Part shown: in pieces, positions 1 to 9,552 of the stretch | How the letters are laid out: every line of letters begins with the position of its first letter | How positions within the stretch are numbered: position 1 is the first letter of the stretch | Assembly (NCBI GenBank): GCA_035539855.1 | Contig: DATLHO010000272.1 | Span: 1-25,070 of the forward strand | Length of the DNA stretch: 25,070 nt | Reading direction: 5' to 3' | Source: DATLHO01 sp035539855 | GTDB taxonomy: Bacteria; Bacteroidota; Ignavibacteria; OLB7 | The notes under the pieces: model-generated | The model's input: the letters and a program-made list of their open reading frames with translations, nothing else | What the model was told of the DNA's origin: nothing | Database searches by the model: none | Position numbers and translations under genes: made by a program

Positions 1-879
1 CAGATGTTCCACCAGGACGACATCCGCGCCGGGATCGTCAACTACCTGAAGACGGGAATCCTCTATGCCGACGTCCTGACGACCGTCAGCGTCACGTACG
101 CGCGCGAGATCCAGACGCCCGAGTACGGCTCGGGCCTGCACTCGATCCTGCGCTCGCGATCCGGCGCGCTCGTCGGCATCGTCAACGGCGTCGACTACGA
201 TGAGTGGTCGCCCGAGAAGGACCGGCACATCCCCCATCGCTTTTCGGCCGACGACCTCTCCGGCAAGGAGCTCGACAAGCGCGCGCTGCTCGAGACGCTG
301 GGCCTTCACTACGATCCGAACGTCCCGGTGCTCGGGATCGTCTCGCGCCTGACCGCGCAGAAGGGATTCGACCTGCTGCCTGACGCGCTCGGTCCGGTCA
401 TCCAGGCGCACCACGTCCGCGTCGCGGTGCTCGGCAGCGGCGAGACGCGGTACGAGCGATTCTTCGAGCGACTGCAGGCGAGCTCCGGCGGCAAGCTCAC
501 GTTCTACAAGGGCTTCTCGAACGAGCTCGCGCACCTGATCGAGGCGGGCTCGGACATCTTCCTGATGCCGTCGCACTACGAGCCGTGCGGACTCAACCAG
601 ATCTATTCGCTGCGCTACGGCACGGTACCGGTGGTGCGCCGCACGGGCGGCCTCGCGGACACGGTGCAGCAGTACGATCCGGCGACCGCCAGGGGCAACG
701 GCTTCGTCTTCGAGCGCTACGAGGCGTCGGCGCTGCGGCGCTCGATCGAGGGCGCGATCACGGCCTTCCACCAGAAGCCGCACTGGCGCCGCATCGTCCG
801 CAACGCCATGGCCGCCGACTGGTCATGGGAGCACCAGGTGAAGGAATATCTGCGGTTGTTCGAGCGCCTGGCGCGCTGA
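1..879 (+). CDS. glgA: Glycogen/starch synthase, C-terminal part (5' end outside window)
   Basis: This is the C-terminal catalytic half of a GT5-family glycogen synthase, which transfers glucose from ADP-glucose (or UDP-glucose) to the non-reducing end of alpha-1,4-glucan in the cytoplasm. The reading frame is open from base 1, so the start and the N-terminal ADP-glucose-binding half (including the KTGGL motif) lie upstream. Visible GT5 landmarks are ADVLTTVSVTYAREI, GIVNGVDYDEWSP, the donor-binding GIVSRLTAQKGFDLL, and the C-terminal signature MPSHYEPCGLNQIYSLRYG followed by RTGGLADTV. The C-terminus ends with WSWEHQVKEYLRLFERL, as usual for the family. About 292 residues are present of the roughly 480 expected. 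The family call is certain; nucleotide-sugar preference cannot be read from this part. Confidence 0.95.
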   Translation, partial: QMFHQDDIRAGIVNYLKTGILYADVLTTVSVTYAREIQTPEYGSGLHSILRSRSGALVGIVNGVDYDEWSPEKDRHIPHRFSADDLSGKELDKRALLETLGLHYDPNVPVLGIVSRLTAQKGFDLLPDALGPVIQAHHVRVAVLGSGETRYERFFERLQASSGGKLTFYKGFSNELAHLIEAGSDIFLMPSHYEPCGLNQIYSLRYGTVPVVRRTGGLADTVQQYDPATARGNGFVFERYEASALRRSIEGAITAFHQKPHWRRIVRNAMAADWSWEHQVKEYLRLFERLAR

Positions 880-916
880 ACGACGGCCGAAACGCGGTGC
901 CGGGCACTCGAATGCG

Positions 917-939
917 GCCCGAATCGTCATTGTTCGGGC
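917..939 (+). terminator. Weak hairpin after glycogen synthase
   Basis: The 7-bp inverted repeat GCCCGAA / TTCGGGC has a 9-nt loop and lies 38 bp past the glgA stop. No T-tract follows, so this is at best a weak or Rho-assisted terminator separating glgA from the suf locus. Confidence 0.3.
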
Positions 940-957
940 GCGACAGGTGCGTCGCGA

Positions 958-978
958 GGGTAACGGTCGGTATACGAT
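958..978 (+). promoter_or_regulatory. Candidate promoter of the suf locus (AACGGTCGGTATA motif)
   Basis: The sequence GGGTAACGGTCGGTATA (958-974) is repeated with one mismatch at 16207-16223, upstream of the STAND ATPase gene. Its TATACGAT end looks like a -10 element. It lies about 75 bp upstream of the Rrf2-type regulator start, so a transcript starting here would include that gene's Shine-Dalgarno sequence. Assignment as a core promoter is inference from position and recurrence. Confidence 0.45.
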
Positions 979-1016
979 CTTGTGGAGATCGCGCCGTTTT
1001 TCTACGTTGAGGGAAT

Positions 1017-1034
1017 CCCTACCATTTGGTCGGG
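1017..1034. promoter_or_regulatory. Dyad operator candidate before the Rrf2 regulator
   Basis: CCCTACCATTTGGTCGGG is an 18-bp dyad with CCC/GGG and ACCA/TGGT arms: 7 of 9 positions pair. It lies 18 bp before the GTG start and abuts TATGAT (1035-1040). Rrf2/IscR/SufR regulators usually bind dyads in their own promoter, so autoregulation and control of the downstream suf genes is the natural reading. The reverse strand (ATACCCGACC...) resembles only the left half of the E. coli IscR type 1 site. Confidence 0.5.
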
Positions 1035-1052
1035 TATGATCGAGGGACGTTC

Positions 1053-1544
1053 GTGAAAGTATCGGCCCAGGAGGAATACGGGCTCAGGTGCATCCTGCAG
1101 CTCGCGGCACAGCCGGCCGGAGCCCCTATGACGGTGGGCGAGATCGCCCGTCGTGAGGGGATCTCGGCGGCGTATGCCGAAAAACTCCTCCGAATCCTCG
1201 GAAAGGCCGGCCTGACCCACGGGATTCGCGGCGCCAACGGCGGTTACGCCCTGGCCCGCTCGGCCGAGCAGATCACGCTCGGCGACGTTTCGCGGGCCCT
1301 CGACGGCCGCCAGACGTGGGACGAGATCTGCACGAAGCACACCGGAGACCGCGACACGTGCATCCATGAGGGGTCGTGTCGGATCCTGCCGATCTGGCAG
1401 GGGATCACCGGGTACGTCCACGGCCTGCTCGACAGCATCAGCATCTCGCAGCTCCTGCGCGGTCAGGCGGTTCCGCCGGCTCCGATCGCGCCCGAGTCGC
1501 TGAGGATCATCAACGGCTCCCTGTTCTTCGGCGCAGATACATGA
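1053..1544 (+). CDS. Rrf2/IscR-type Fe-S-sensing transcriptional regulator of the suf operon
   Basis: This 163-residue winged-helix regulator belongs to the Rrf2 family. The N-terminus KVSAQEEYGLRCILQLA and the helix-turn-helix segment VGEIARREGISAAYAEKLLRILGKAGL are typical, followed by the wing GIRGANGGYALAR. Three cysteines, C93, C103 and C109 (C-X9-C-X5-C), lie where IscR and other cluster-binding members ligate an Fe-S cluster, so it probably senses cluster status. I chose GTG at 1053 because GAGGG (1042-1046) is a well-spaced Shine-Dalgarno sequence and family homology begins there; the upstream TTG at 1026 falls inside the dyad operator. Its position directly upstream of sufBCDSUT supports a role as local suf repressor or activator. 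Whether it is IscR, SufR or another subfamily is not decided. Confidence 0.9.
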   Translation: MKVSAQEEYGLRCILQLAAQPAGAPMTVGEIARREGISAAYAEKLLRILGKAGLTHGIRGANGGYALARSAEQITLGDVSRALDGRQTWDEICTKHTGDRDTCIHEGSCRILPIWQGITGYVHGLLDSISISQLLRGQAVPPAPIAPESLRIINGSLFFGADT

Positions 1545-1654
1545 CTCTTTCGTCGGCATTCGTCCGATGACCGCGCGGTTTTCTCGAGCGACGACACAGC
1601 ACACATTTCCAGTCAAGCACCCGGACGACGGTCCGTGGAGGATTCCCGAGAGCG

Positions 1655-3112
<1,458 letters not shown>

Positions 3113-3131
3113 CGCCAACCCAGTCGCCTCG

Positions 3132-3173
3132 TGACATCTGACATCTGACCTCTGACATCTGACCTCTGACAAC
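3132..3173 (+). repeat. 7-bp tandem repeat (TGACATC/TGACCTC) between sufB and sufC
   Basis: Six contiguous heptamers are seen: TGACATC, TGACATC, TGACCTC, TGACATC, TGACCTC, TGACAAC. They end 1 bp before the sufC ATG. The array occupies the place where a Shine-Dalgarno sequence would lie, and none is visible. It also contains repeated TGA stops. Confidence 0.95.
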
Positions 3174-3174
3174 A

Positions 3175-3927
<753 letters not shown>

Positions 3928-4005
3928 GCGGATCGAAGCGTCGTCGAACATCTCGCGGGCGGCCACCGTCGCCCGGCATCAACGCTGGCTCTTTGCGCCT
4001 ATACC

Positions 4006-5325
4006 ATGCAGACTACCGACAGGAAGGATCAGTATCTCGCCGACTACGAGTCGTTCGCCGGAAACGGCGCGGCCTCGGATCCGTCGTGGCTCACCGCGCT
4101 TCGCACCGCGGCGATCGAGCGCTTCGCGGACTCGCGCTTCCCGACCACGCGTGACGAGGAGTGGCGCTTCACGAACGTGCAGGCGATCGCCGACGGAACG
4201 TTCCGCACCGCGAGCGCCGCGCCGTCGATCGGACCCGATCGCATCGCAGCGATGCTGCCGGGCTCGAGCCAGTGGAGCCGTCTCGTCTTCGTCGACGGTC
4301 GCTACTCGCGCGAGCATTCGTCGCGGACCGAGGCCTGGAGCGGCGCGACCGTCGGCAACATCGCAGAGCTCGCGGGCCGTGGCGGAGCGCTCGAGGCGAC
4401 GCTCGGCAGCGTCATCGACGCGTCGGAGAACGCGTTCGTGGCGCTGAACACGGCGTTCGTGCACGACGGCGCGTTCATCGAGATCCCTGCGGGCGTCGAG
4501 ATCTCCGAGCCGTTGCACCTGCTGTTCGTCAGCACCGGCGTCGACGGCGTTGCGAGCCATCCGCGCGTGCTCATCGTCGGCGGTCGCTCGTCGGCCGCGA
4601 GCGTGATCGAGAGCTACGTCTCGCTCGCCGGCGGTCGCTCGCTGACCAACGCGGTGACCGAGGTCGTGCTCGAGGATAACGCCTCGGTGAAGCACTACCG
4701 GCTGCAGCGCGAGAGCGAGAGCAGCTACCACATCGCGACGCTCGAGGCCCGGCAGGGACGCGACAGCCGCTTCGAGTCGTTCAACCTGGTCGTCGGCGGA
4801 GCGCTCACGCGCAGCAACCTGACGCTGCGCTTCGCCGGCGAGGGAATCGAGTCGTGGCTCAACGGACTGTACGTCGTCGGCGGCACGCAGCACGTCGACA
4901 ACCACACGTTCATCGACCACGCTGTTCCGCACTGCAACAGCCACGAGCTCTACAAGGGGATCCTCACCGAGTCGTCGCGCGCCGTGTTCAGCGGCAAGGT
5001 GCTCGTGCGCGAGGATGCCCAGAAGACGGACGCGAAGCAGACCAACCGGAACCTGCTGCTGTCGAAGGACGCGCGCGTCAACACCAAGCCGATGCTCGAG
5101 ATCTTCGCCGACGACGTCAAGTGCACGCATGGCGCGACGGTCGGGCAGCTCGACCCCGACGCGCTGTTCTACCTGAAGAGCCGCGGCATGAGCGCCGAGG
5201 TCTCGAAGGTGCTGCTGACGCACGGCTTCGCGATGGAGGCGCTCGACCGGATCGACAACGACGTGCTGCGCGAGGAGATGGACAGGATCGTACTCTCGAA
5301 GCTCGAAGGGAATGAATACCACTAG
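4006..5325 (+). CDS. sufD: Fe-S assembly scaffold subunit SufD
   Basis: SufD is the SufB paralogue that completes the SufBC2D complex and is needed for iron entry or cluster build-up. The 439-residue protein shows a variable N-terminus containing the family block SRFPTTRDEEWRFTNV, a central beta-helix, and a conserved C-terminus with DDVKCTHGATVGQLDPDALFYLKSRG. Its H375 (in CTHGAT) corresponds to the functionally important SufD histidine. The 78-bp gap after sufC is probably transcribed through. No Shine-Dalgarno sequence is visible before the ATG. Its last 14 bp overlap the start of sufS, which suggests translational coupling. Confidence 0.95.
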   Translation: MQTTDRKDQYLADYESFAGNGAASDPSWLTALRTAAIERFADSRFPTTRDEEWRFTNVQAIADGTFRTASAAPSIGPDRIAAMLPGSSQWSRLVFVDGRYSREHSSRTEAWSGATVGNIAELAGRGGALEATLGSVIDASENAFVALNTAFVHDGAFIEIPAGVEISEPLHLLFVSTGVDGVASHPRVLIVGGRSSAASVIESYVSLAGGRSLTNAVTEVVLEDNASVKHYRLQRESESSYHIATLEARQGRDSRFESFNLVVGGALTRSNLTLRFAGEGIESWLNGLYVVGGTQHVDNHTFIDHAVPHCNSHELYKGILTESSRAVFSGKVLVREDAQKTDAKQTNRNLLLSKDARVNTKPMLEIFADDVKCTHGATVGQLDPDALFYLKSRGMSAEVSKVLLTHGFAMEALDRIDNDVLREEMDRIVLSKLEGNEYH

Positions 5326-6565
5326 TGTAACCGACGCCGGCGCGACCGCCCTGGACATCGAGGCGATCCGCGCCGAGTTCCCGGTGCTCGACCAGCAGGT
5401 GCGGGGCAGGCAGCTCGTGTACCTCGACAACGCCGCGACGACTCAGAAGCCGCGTCAGGTGGTCGAGGAGATCGCGCGGTACTACTACGAGGACAACGCC
5501 AACGTCCATCGCGGGGTGCACACGCTGAGCCAGCGCGCGACGAAGTCGTTCGACGCGGTGCGCCGCAAGGTCAGGGAGTTCGTCAACGCGGCCGACGAGC
5601 GCGAGATCATCTTCGTGCGCGGCGCGACCGAGGCGATCAACCTCGTCGCCCAGAGCTACGGACGCAGCTTCATCGGCGCCGGCGACGAGATCGTCATCTC
5701 GGAGATGGAGCACCACTCCGACATCGTCCCGTGGCAGATGGTCTGCGAGCAAACCGGCGCGACGCTTCGGACGATCCCATTCAACGACCGCGGCGAGCTG
5801 CGCCTCGACGTCCTCGCCGGGATGCTCTCCGAGCGCACGAAGCTCGTCGCCTGCGTGCACGTCTCGAACGCGCTCGGCACGATCAATCCGATCAAGGAGA
5901 TCGCGGCGATGGCGCACGCGCACGGCGCGGTGATGCTCGTCGACGGAGCCCAGGCGGCGCCGCACCTGCGCATCGACGTGCAGGATCTCGGCTGCGACTT
6001 CTACACGATCTCGAGCCACAAGATGTACGGTCCGACCGGCATCGGCGCGCTCTACGGACGGCGCGAGCTGCTCGAGAAGATGCCGCCGTACCAGGGCGGT
6101 GGCGACATGATCGCTTCGGTCACGTTCGAGAAGACCGAGTACAACGTCCTGCCGTACAAGTTCGAGGCGGGCACGCCGAACATCGAGGGCGTGATCGCCT
6201 TCGGCGCGGCGATCGACTTCTTCGAGCGCATCGGCATCGAGCGCATTGCCGCGCACGAGGCCGACCTGCTCGCGTACGCGACCGAGAAGATCTCACAGAT
6301 CCCCGGCGTCACGATCATCGGACGCGCCGCGAACAAGGCGAGCGTGCTGTCGTTCGTTCTCGAGGGAGTGCATGCGCACGACATCGGGACGATTCTCGAC
6401 TTCGACGGCATCGCCATCCGCGCCGGTCATCACTGCGCGCAGCCGGTGATGCAGTGCTACGGCATCGCGGCGACGGCGCGCGCGTCGTTCGCGATCTACA
6501 ATACCCGTCAGGAGGTCGACGCGCTCGTCGCGGCCCTCGCGAAGGTGAAGGAGGTATTCGGCTGA
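5312..6565 (+). CDS. sufS: Cysteine desulfurase SufS
   Basis: This is a class II (SufS/CsdA-type) PLP-dependent cysteine desulfurase that converts L-cysteine to L-alanine and a protein-bound persulfide, supplying sulfur for Fe-S assembly. The 417-residue protein has the N-terminal FPVLDQQVRGRQLVYLDNAA, the PLP lysine K237 in ISSHKMYGPTG, and the active-site C375 in RAGHHCAQPVM, the short-loop arrangement of the SufS type. AAGGG (5306-5310) gives a ribosome-binding site inside the sufD end, and the two genes overlap by 14 bp. It also overlaps sufU by one base in TGATG. Pairing with SufU, rather than SufE, is indicated by the neighbour. Confidence 0.97.
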   Translation: MNTTSVTDAGATALDIEAIRAEFPVLDQQVRGRQLVYLDNAATTQKPRQVVEEIARYYYEDNANVHRGVHTLSQRATKSFDAVRRKVREFVNAADEREIIFVRGATEAINLVAQSYGRSFIGAGDEIVISEMEHHSDIVPWQMVCEQTGATLRTIPFNDRGELRLDVLAGMLSERTKLVACVHVSNALGTINPIKEIAAMAHAHGAVMLVDGAQAAPHLRIDVQDLGCDFYTISSHKMYGPTGIGALYGRRELLEKMPPYQGGGDMIASVTFEKTEYNVLPYKFEAGTPNIEGVIAFGAAIDFFERIGIERIAAHEADLLAYATEKISQIPGVTIIGRAANKASVLSFVLEGVHAHDIGTILDFDGIAIRAGHHCAQPVMQCYGIAATARASFAIYNTRQEVDALVAALAKVKEVFG

Positions 6566-7014
6566 TGTCCGATCTGAGCGAGCTCTACCAGGACATGATC
6601 CTGGATCACAACCGCAGCCCCCGGAACTTCCGCGCGATGCCGGACGCGACGGCCCTCGCGCACGGACACAACCCGCTCTGCGGCGACAACGTCACGATCT
6701 ACGTCAAGCTCGAGGGCGAGCGCATCGTCGACGTCTCGTTCGAAGGCTCCGGCTGTGCGATCTCCAAGGCCTCGGCCTCGATGATGACGGCGGAGCTCAA
6801 GGGGAAGACCCGCGAAGAGGCCGAGACTCTATTCGAGCGCGTGCATGACATGCTCACGCGCGAGGCGGGCACGTTCGTCGACATCGAGGGGCTCGGCAAG
6901 CTCGCCGTGCTTTCCGGCGTCTCGGAATTCCCCGCGCGTGTCAAGTGCGCGAGCCTGCCGTGGCACACCGTGCACACGGCGCTCGAAGGCGGCGAGACGG
7001 TCTCGACCGAGTGA
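6565..7014 (+). CDS. sufU: Sulfur-transfer protein SufU
   Basis: This 149-residue protein is of the IscU-like SufU family, which in Gram-positive bacteria acts as a zinc-dependent sulfur acceptor for SufS rather than a scaffold. The four metal-binding residues are present: C39 and D41 in NPLCGDN, C64 in GSGCAIS, and C128 in ARVKCASLPWHT. The segment between C64 and C128 carries the extra stretch (about residues 80-105) that separates SufU from IscU, and the IscU histidine before the last cysteine is absent. The start ATG shares a base with the sufS stop (TGATG), which is clear evidence of coupling. No sufE is present in the window, consistent with SufU being the SufS partner. Confidence 0.95.
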   Translation: MSDLSELYQDMILDHNRSPRNFRAMPDATALAHGHNPLCGDNVTIYVKLEGERIVDVSFEGSGCAISKASASMMTAELKGKTREEAETLFERVHDMLTREAGTFVDIEGLGKLAVLSGVSEFPARVKCASLPWHTVHTALEGGETVSTE

Positions 7015-7114
7015 TCCGAACGTCATGAAGGACTGGCTGAGAACGAGCATGGCACGTTGGAAGAAGGACAACAGGATCGAACCTGTCACACCCAGCACCA
7101 CGAGTGGAGACACC

Positions 7115-7531
7115 ATGAGTGAGCGAACCGAAGAGCGCCACGACGGCACCGCTGACGAGGCCGCGAAGGGATTCTGTCAGGACGAGCATCCGCACGCGCC
7201 GGTCGTCGTGCCGCACTCGCTCAACGCGCTGGTGATCGAGGCACAGGTGATCGACGCGCTCGAGACCGTGTTCGATCCCGAGATCCCCGTGAACATCTAC
7301 GAGCTCGGTCTGATCTACGACGTGAAGGTAAGCGACGATGGTGCGGTGCTCGTGACGATGACGCTCACGGCGCCGAGCTGTCCGGCGGCTCAGACGCTCC
7401 CGGTCGAAGTCGAGCAGAAGGTGCGCGCGATACCCGGCGTCACCGACTCGAAGGTCGAGATCACCTTCGATCCACCGTGGTCGATGGAGAAGATGTCCGA
7501 CGCCGCGCGACTGCACCTCGGCTTCATGTAG
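7115..7531 (+). CDS. sufT: SufT/MIP18-type (DUF59) Fe-S maturation protein
   Basis: This 138-residue protein is of the MIP18/DUF59 family, called SufT when linked to suf genes; members help mature Fe-S proteins downstream of the scaffold. The core VIDALETVFDPEIPVNIYELGLIYDVKV and the conserved TLTAPSCPAAQTLP with C89 are intact, as is the DPPWSMEKMSDAARLHLGF end. I chose ATG at 7115 because GGAGA lies at 7106-7110; an in-frame ATG at 7025 would add 30 residues with no family resemblance. The N-terminal 40 residues are charged and variable. It lies 100 bp after sufU at the end of the suf cluster, so co-transcription is likely. Confidence 0.9.
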   Translation: MSERTEERHDGTADEAAKGFCQDEHPHAPVVVPHSLNALVIEAQVIDALETVFDPEIPVNIYELGLIYDVKVSDDGAVLVTMTLTAPSCPAAQTLPVEVEQKVRAIPGVTDSKVEITFDPPWSMEKMSDAARLHLGFM

Positions 7532-7555
7532 ACCTCGCAGCAATCCACACCGTCG

Positions 7556-7891
7556 ATGAAGTACTTCCTTGTTCCTCTCATGGCCGCGGTCTCCGGCGCC
7601 CTTATGTCGCTCGCCTGGATCGGCCACCTTCGGTTCAAGGCCTGGAGCTTCATGACGGCTCTGTTGCTGAGCTGGCTGATCGTGCTGCCGGAGTATATCC
7701 TGAACGTCTTCGCGGCACGATGGGGACGCCCGGAGTTCACGGCCGGCCAGATTGCAGCGATCCACCTGGCGGCTGGGGTGATCTGCGTGGCGCTCGTTTC
7801 GCGACTGTTTCTCGACGAGCCGATGAGCTCACGCCAGATGGCGGGCTTCGCGCTGATGGGCGCCTCCGTCATGCTGATCGTGTTCAAGTGA
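7556..7891 (+). CDS. DUF486 (DMT-like) small membrane protein
   Basis: This 111-residue hydrophobic protein belongs to the DUF486 family of four-helix inner-membrane proteins related to small drug/metabolite transporters; the substrate is unknown. Membrane segments lie near residues 3-20, 31-52, 62-80 and 92-110. The family motifs are visible: AWIGHLRFK in the first loop, SWLIVLPEYILNV in helix 2, and the FLDEPMSSRQMAGFALMG segment before the last helix. It starts 24 bp after sufT and may be read from the same transcript, but a functional link to Fe-S assembly is not implied. Its end overlaps the convergent LigD-like gene by 8 bp. Confidence 0.85.
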   Translation: MKYFLVPLMAAVSGALMSLAWIGHLRFKAWSFMTALLLSWLIVLPEYILNVFAARWGRPEFTAGQIAAIHLAAGVICVALVSRLFLDEPMSSRQMAGFALMGASVMLIVFK

Positions 7892-9359
7892 CTTTCGATC
7901 GTCCCGACAAGACCGCCATCGGATCGGACCGGCGCCGCGCGAGCGTCCTGAAGACGCTTCGCAGGGTGTACTTCTCCGGCGACAATCCATTCTTCACCGC
8001 GCTCCATTCGATCGGCATCGAGATCGTCGCCTGTGGCGTCGCGCGCAGCGTGTAGGGTGCGACCATGTGATGCCCGCGCACGTTCTGCATGACGTCCACG
8101 TAGAGCCGCCCCTTCCTCTTCGCCTTGCTCCGCTCGACCGTCGCCAGGTCCGGAAGCGCTTCGACGAGCGTCTCCGCGATCTCCATCGCCCACTCACGCG
8201 CCGCATCGTCGTCCCCCCTTTGCGTCCACGGCACGAGCACGTGCAGTCCGCTCCTGCCCGATGTCTTCACCGCCGACTCGACATCCCGCTCGACGAGAAT
8301 CTCATGCAGTCCACGCGCGACCGTGATGACGTCGGAGAATGGGCGCTCGCCGGGATCGAGATCGAAGAGTACGACGTCGGGCCGATCGAGCGAGCCGACG
8401 CGTGACATCCAGACGTGGAAGGTGATCGCACCCTGGTTGGCGAGGTAGAGCAGCGTCTCGACATCGTTGACGAGCGCGTAGTTGACGGGCTTGCCGGACT
8501 CGCTCGGCAGCTCGACGCGCGGGATCCACGACGCCGTGTATGCCGGCGTGTTCTTCTGCCAGAAGCTCGGCCTGCCCTCGCCCAGCCCATCGGGAAAGCG
8601 CTCGAGCGTGACCGGACGATCCTTCAGGTGCGGAATCATCAGCGGCGCGATCCGCTCGTAGTACGCAAGCACCTCTCCCTTGGTGATTCCCGCGTCGGGG
8701 AACATGACCTTCGCCTCGTTGGTCGTGCGCACCTCGTCGGGCGCCTCGCCCTTCCGACTGACGCGACCGCTGCGCGGTATTGCGCGTGCCGTGCCGGAGT
8801 CTGCGCGCGCGCTCGCACTGTTGCCGGGGTCGGCCATCTCTTCGCCGTCACTGCTGAGTGCGAACTCGTCCCGTCGCTTCATGAGCAGCCACTGGTTCTT
8901 GCCGCTGCGCTCGCCGGTGCGGATGAGAATGAAGCGCCCCTTGAGCCTGTTACCGTCGAGCTCGACCTCCAGTCGGCCGGCGTCGATCGCCTCGGTCACG
9001 GTCGTCGCGTCGTCCTTGTCGTCGGGCACGAACGCATACGTGCCGGTGTCCCAGATCTCGACGTGACCGGCGCCATACTGTCCTTTGGGAATGTCTCCAC
9101 TGAACGTCGCGTACGCGAGCGGGTGGTCCTCGACCTCGATCGCGAGCCGGCGGATCTTCGTGTCGAGCGTCGGCTCCTTCGTCACCGCCCAGCTCTTGAG
9201 CACGCCGTCGGCCTCGAGCCGAAAGTCGTAGTGCAGCCGCGTCGCGTGATGCTCCTGGACGACGAAGATCGGCTTCCTGTGCCGCTTCGCCCTGGCAGAG
9301 TCCGAGGGCTCGCTCGTGATCGAGAAGTCGCGCTTGCGACGATACTCCTTCAGTGACAT
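7884..9359 (-). CDS. ligD: LigD-like protein: 3'-phosphoesterase plus polymerase/primase domains, no ligase domain
   Basis: This 491-residue protein combines two of the three LigD domains used in bacterial non-homologous end joining. Residues about 30-165 are the 3'-phosphoesterase domain with EHHATRLHYDFRLE (H37, H43, D45) and EDHPLAYATFSGDIP (H79). After a low-complexity Ser/Ala/Arg linker (about 170-210), residues 215-485 are the archaeo-eukaryotic-primase-like polymerase, with catalytic D333 and D335 in LFDLDPG, H373 in SGRSGLH and D422 in LYVDVMQN. The ATP-dependent ligase domain with its KxDG motif is absent. I chose ATG at 9359 because the upstream in-frame stretch has no family similarity and overlaps the divergent lipoprotein gene. 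A Ku gene and a separate ligase are expected elsewhere. The gene symbol is for the family only. Confidence 0.92.
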   Translation of the reverse strand: MSLKEYRRKRDFSITSEPSDSARAKRHRKPIFVVQEHHATRLHYDFRLEADGVLKSWAVTKEPTLDTKIRRLAIEVEDHPLAYATFSGDIPKGQYGAGHVEIWDTGTYAFVPDDKDDATTVTEAIDAGRLEVELDGNRLKGRFILIRTGERSGKNQWLLMKRRDEFALSSDGEEMADPGNSASARADSGTARAIPRSGRVSRKGEAPDEVRTTNEAKVMFPDAGITKGEVLAYYERIAPLMIPHLKDRPVTLERFPDGLGEGRPSFWQKNTPAYTASWIPRVELPSESGKPVNYALVNDVETLLYLANQGAITFHVWMSRVGSLDRPDVVLFDLDPGERPFSDVITVARGLHEILVERDVESAVKTSGRSGLHVLVPWTQRGDDDAAREWAMEIAETLVEALPDLATVERSKAKRKGRLYVDVMQNVRGHHMVAPYTLRATPQATISMPIEWSAVKNGLSPEKYTLRSVFRTLARRRSDPMAVLSGRSKVT

Positions 9360-9552
9360 GACGTTGCCCGGTTGTCGTTCGACACCGATAGGCGCAACCA
9401 TTGGGCCAGTGTGACCTCGTCCGGCGTCGGGACTCTTACTGCAAGATGAGCGAGGACCGCGCCGCATCAGGGCGCAGCAACAGGTTCTCGCGGAGCGTCC
9501 CACCCCCCCTTCCCGTCCAGCGTAAGCACACCTCAACCTCCGAGGAAAGGCA

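Noticed and set aside
1035..1040. TATGAT as the -10 element of the suf regulator
   Set aside because: Transcription from it would begin at or after the Shine-Dalgarno sequence at 1042-1046; the TATACGAT at 971-978 is better placed.
3979..5430. 483-codon minus-strand open frame opposite sufD
   Set aside because: Antisense shadow of sufD with biased Arg/Glu/Val/Leu composition and no recognisable domain.
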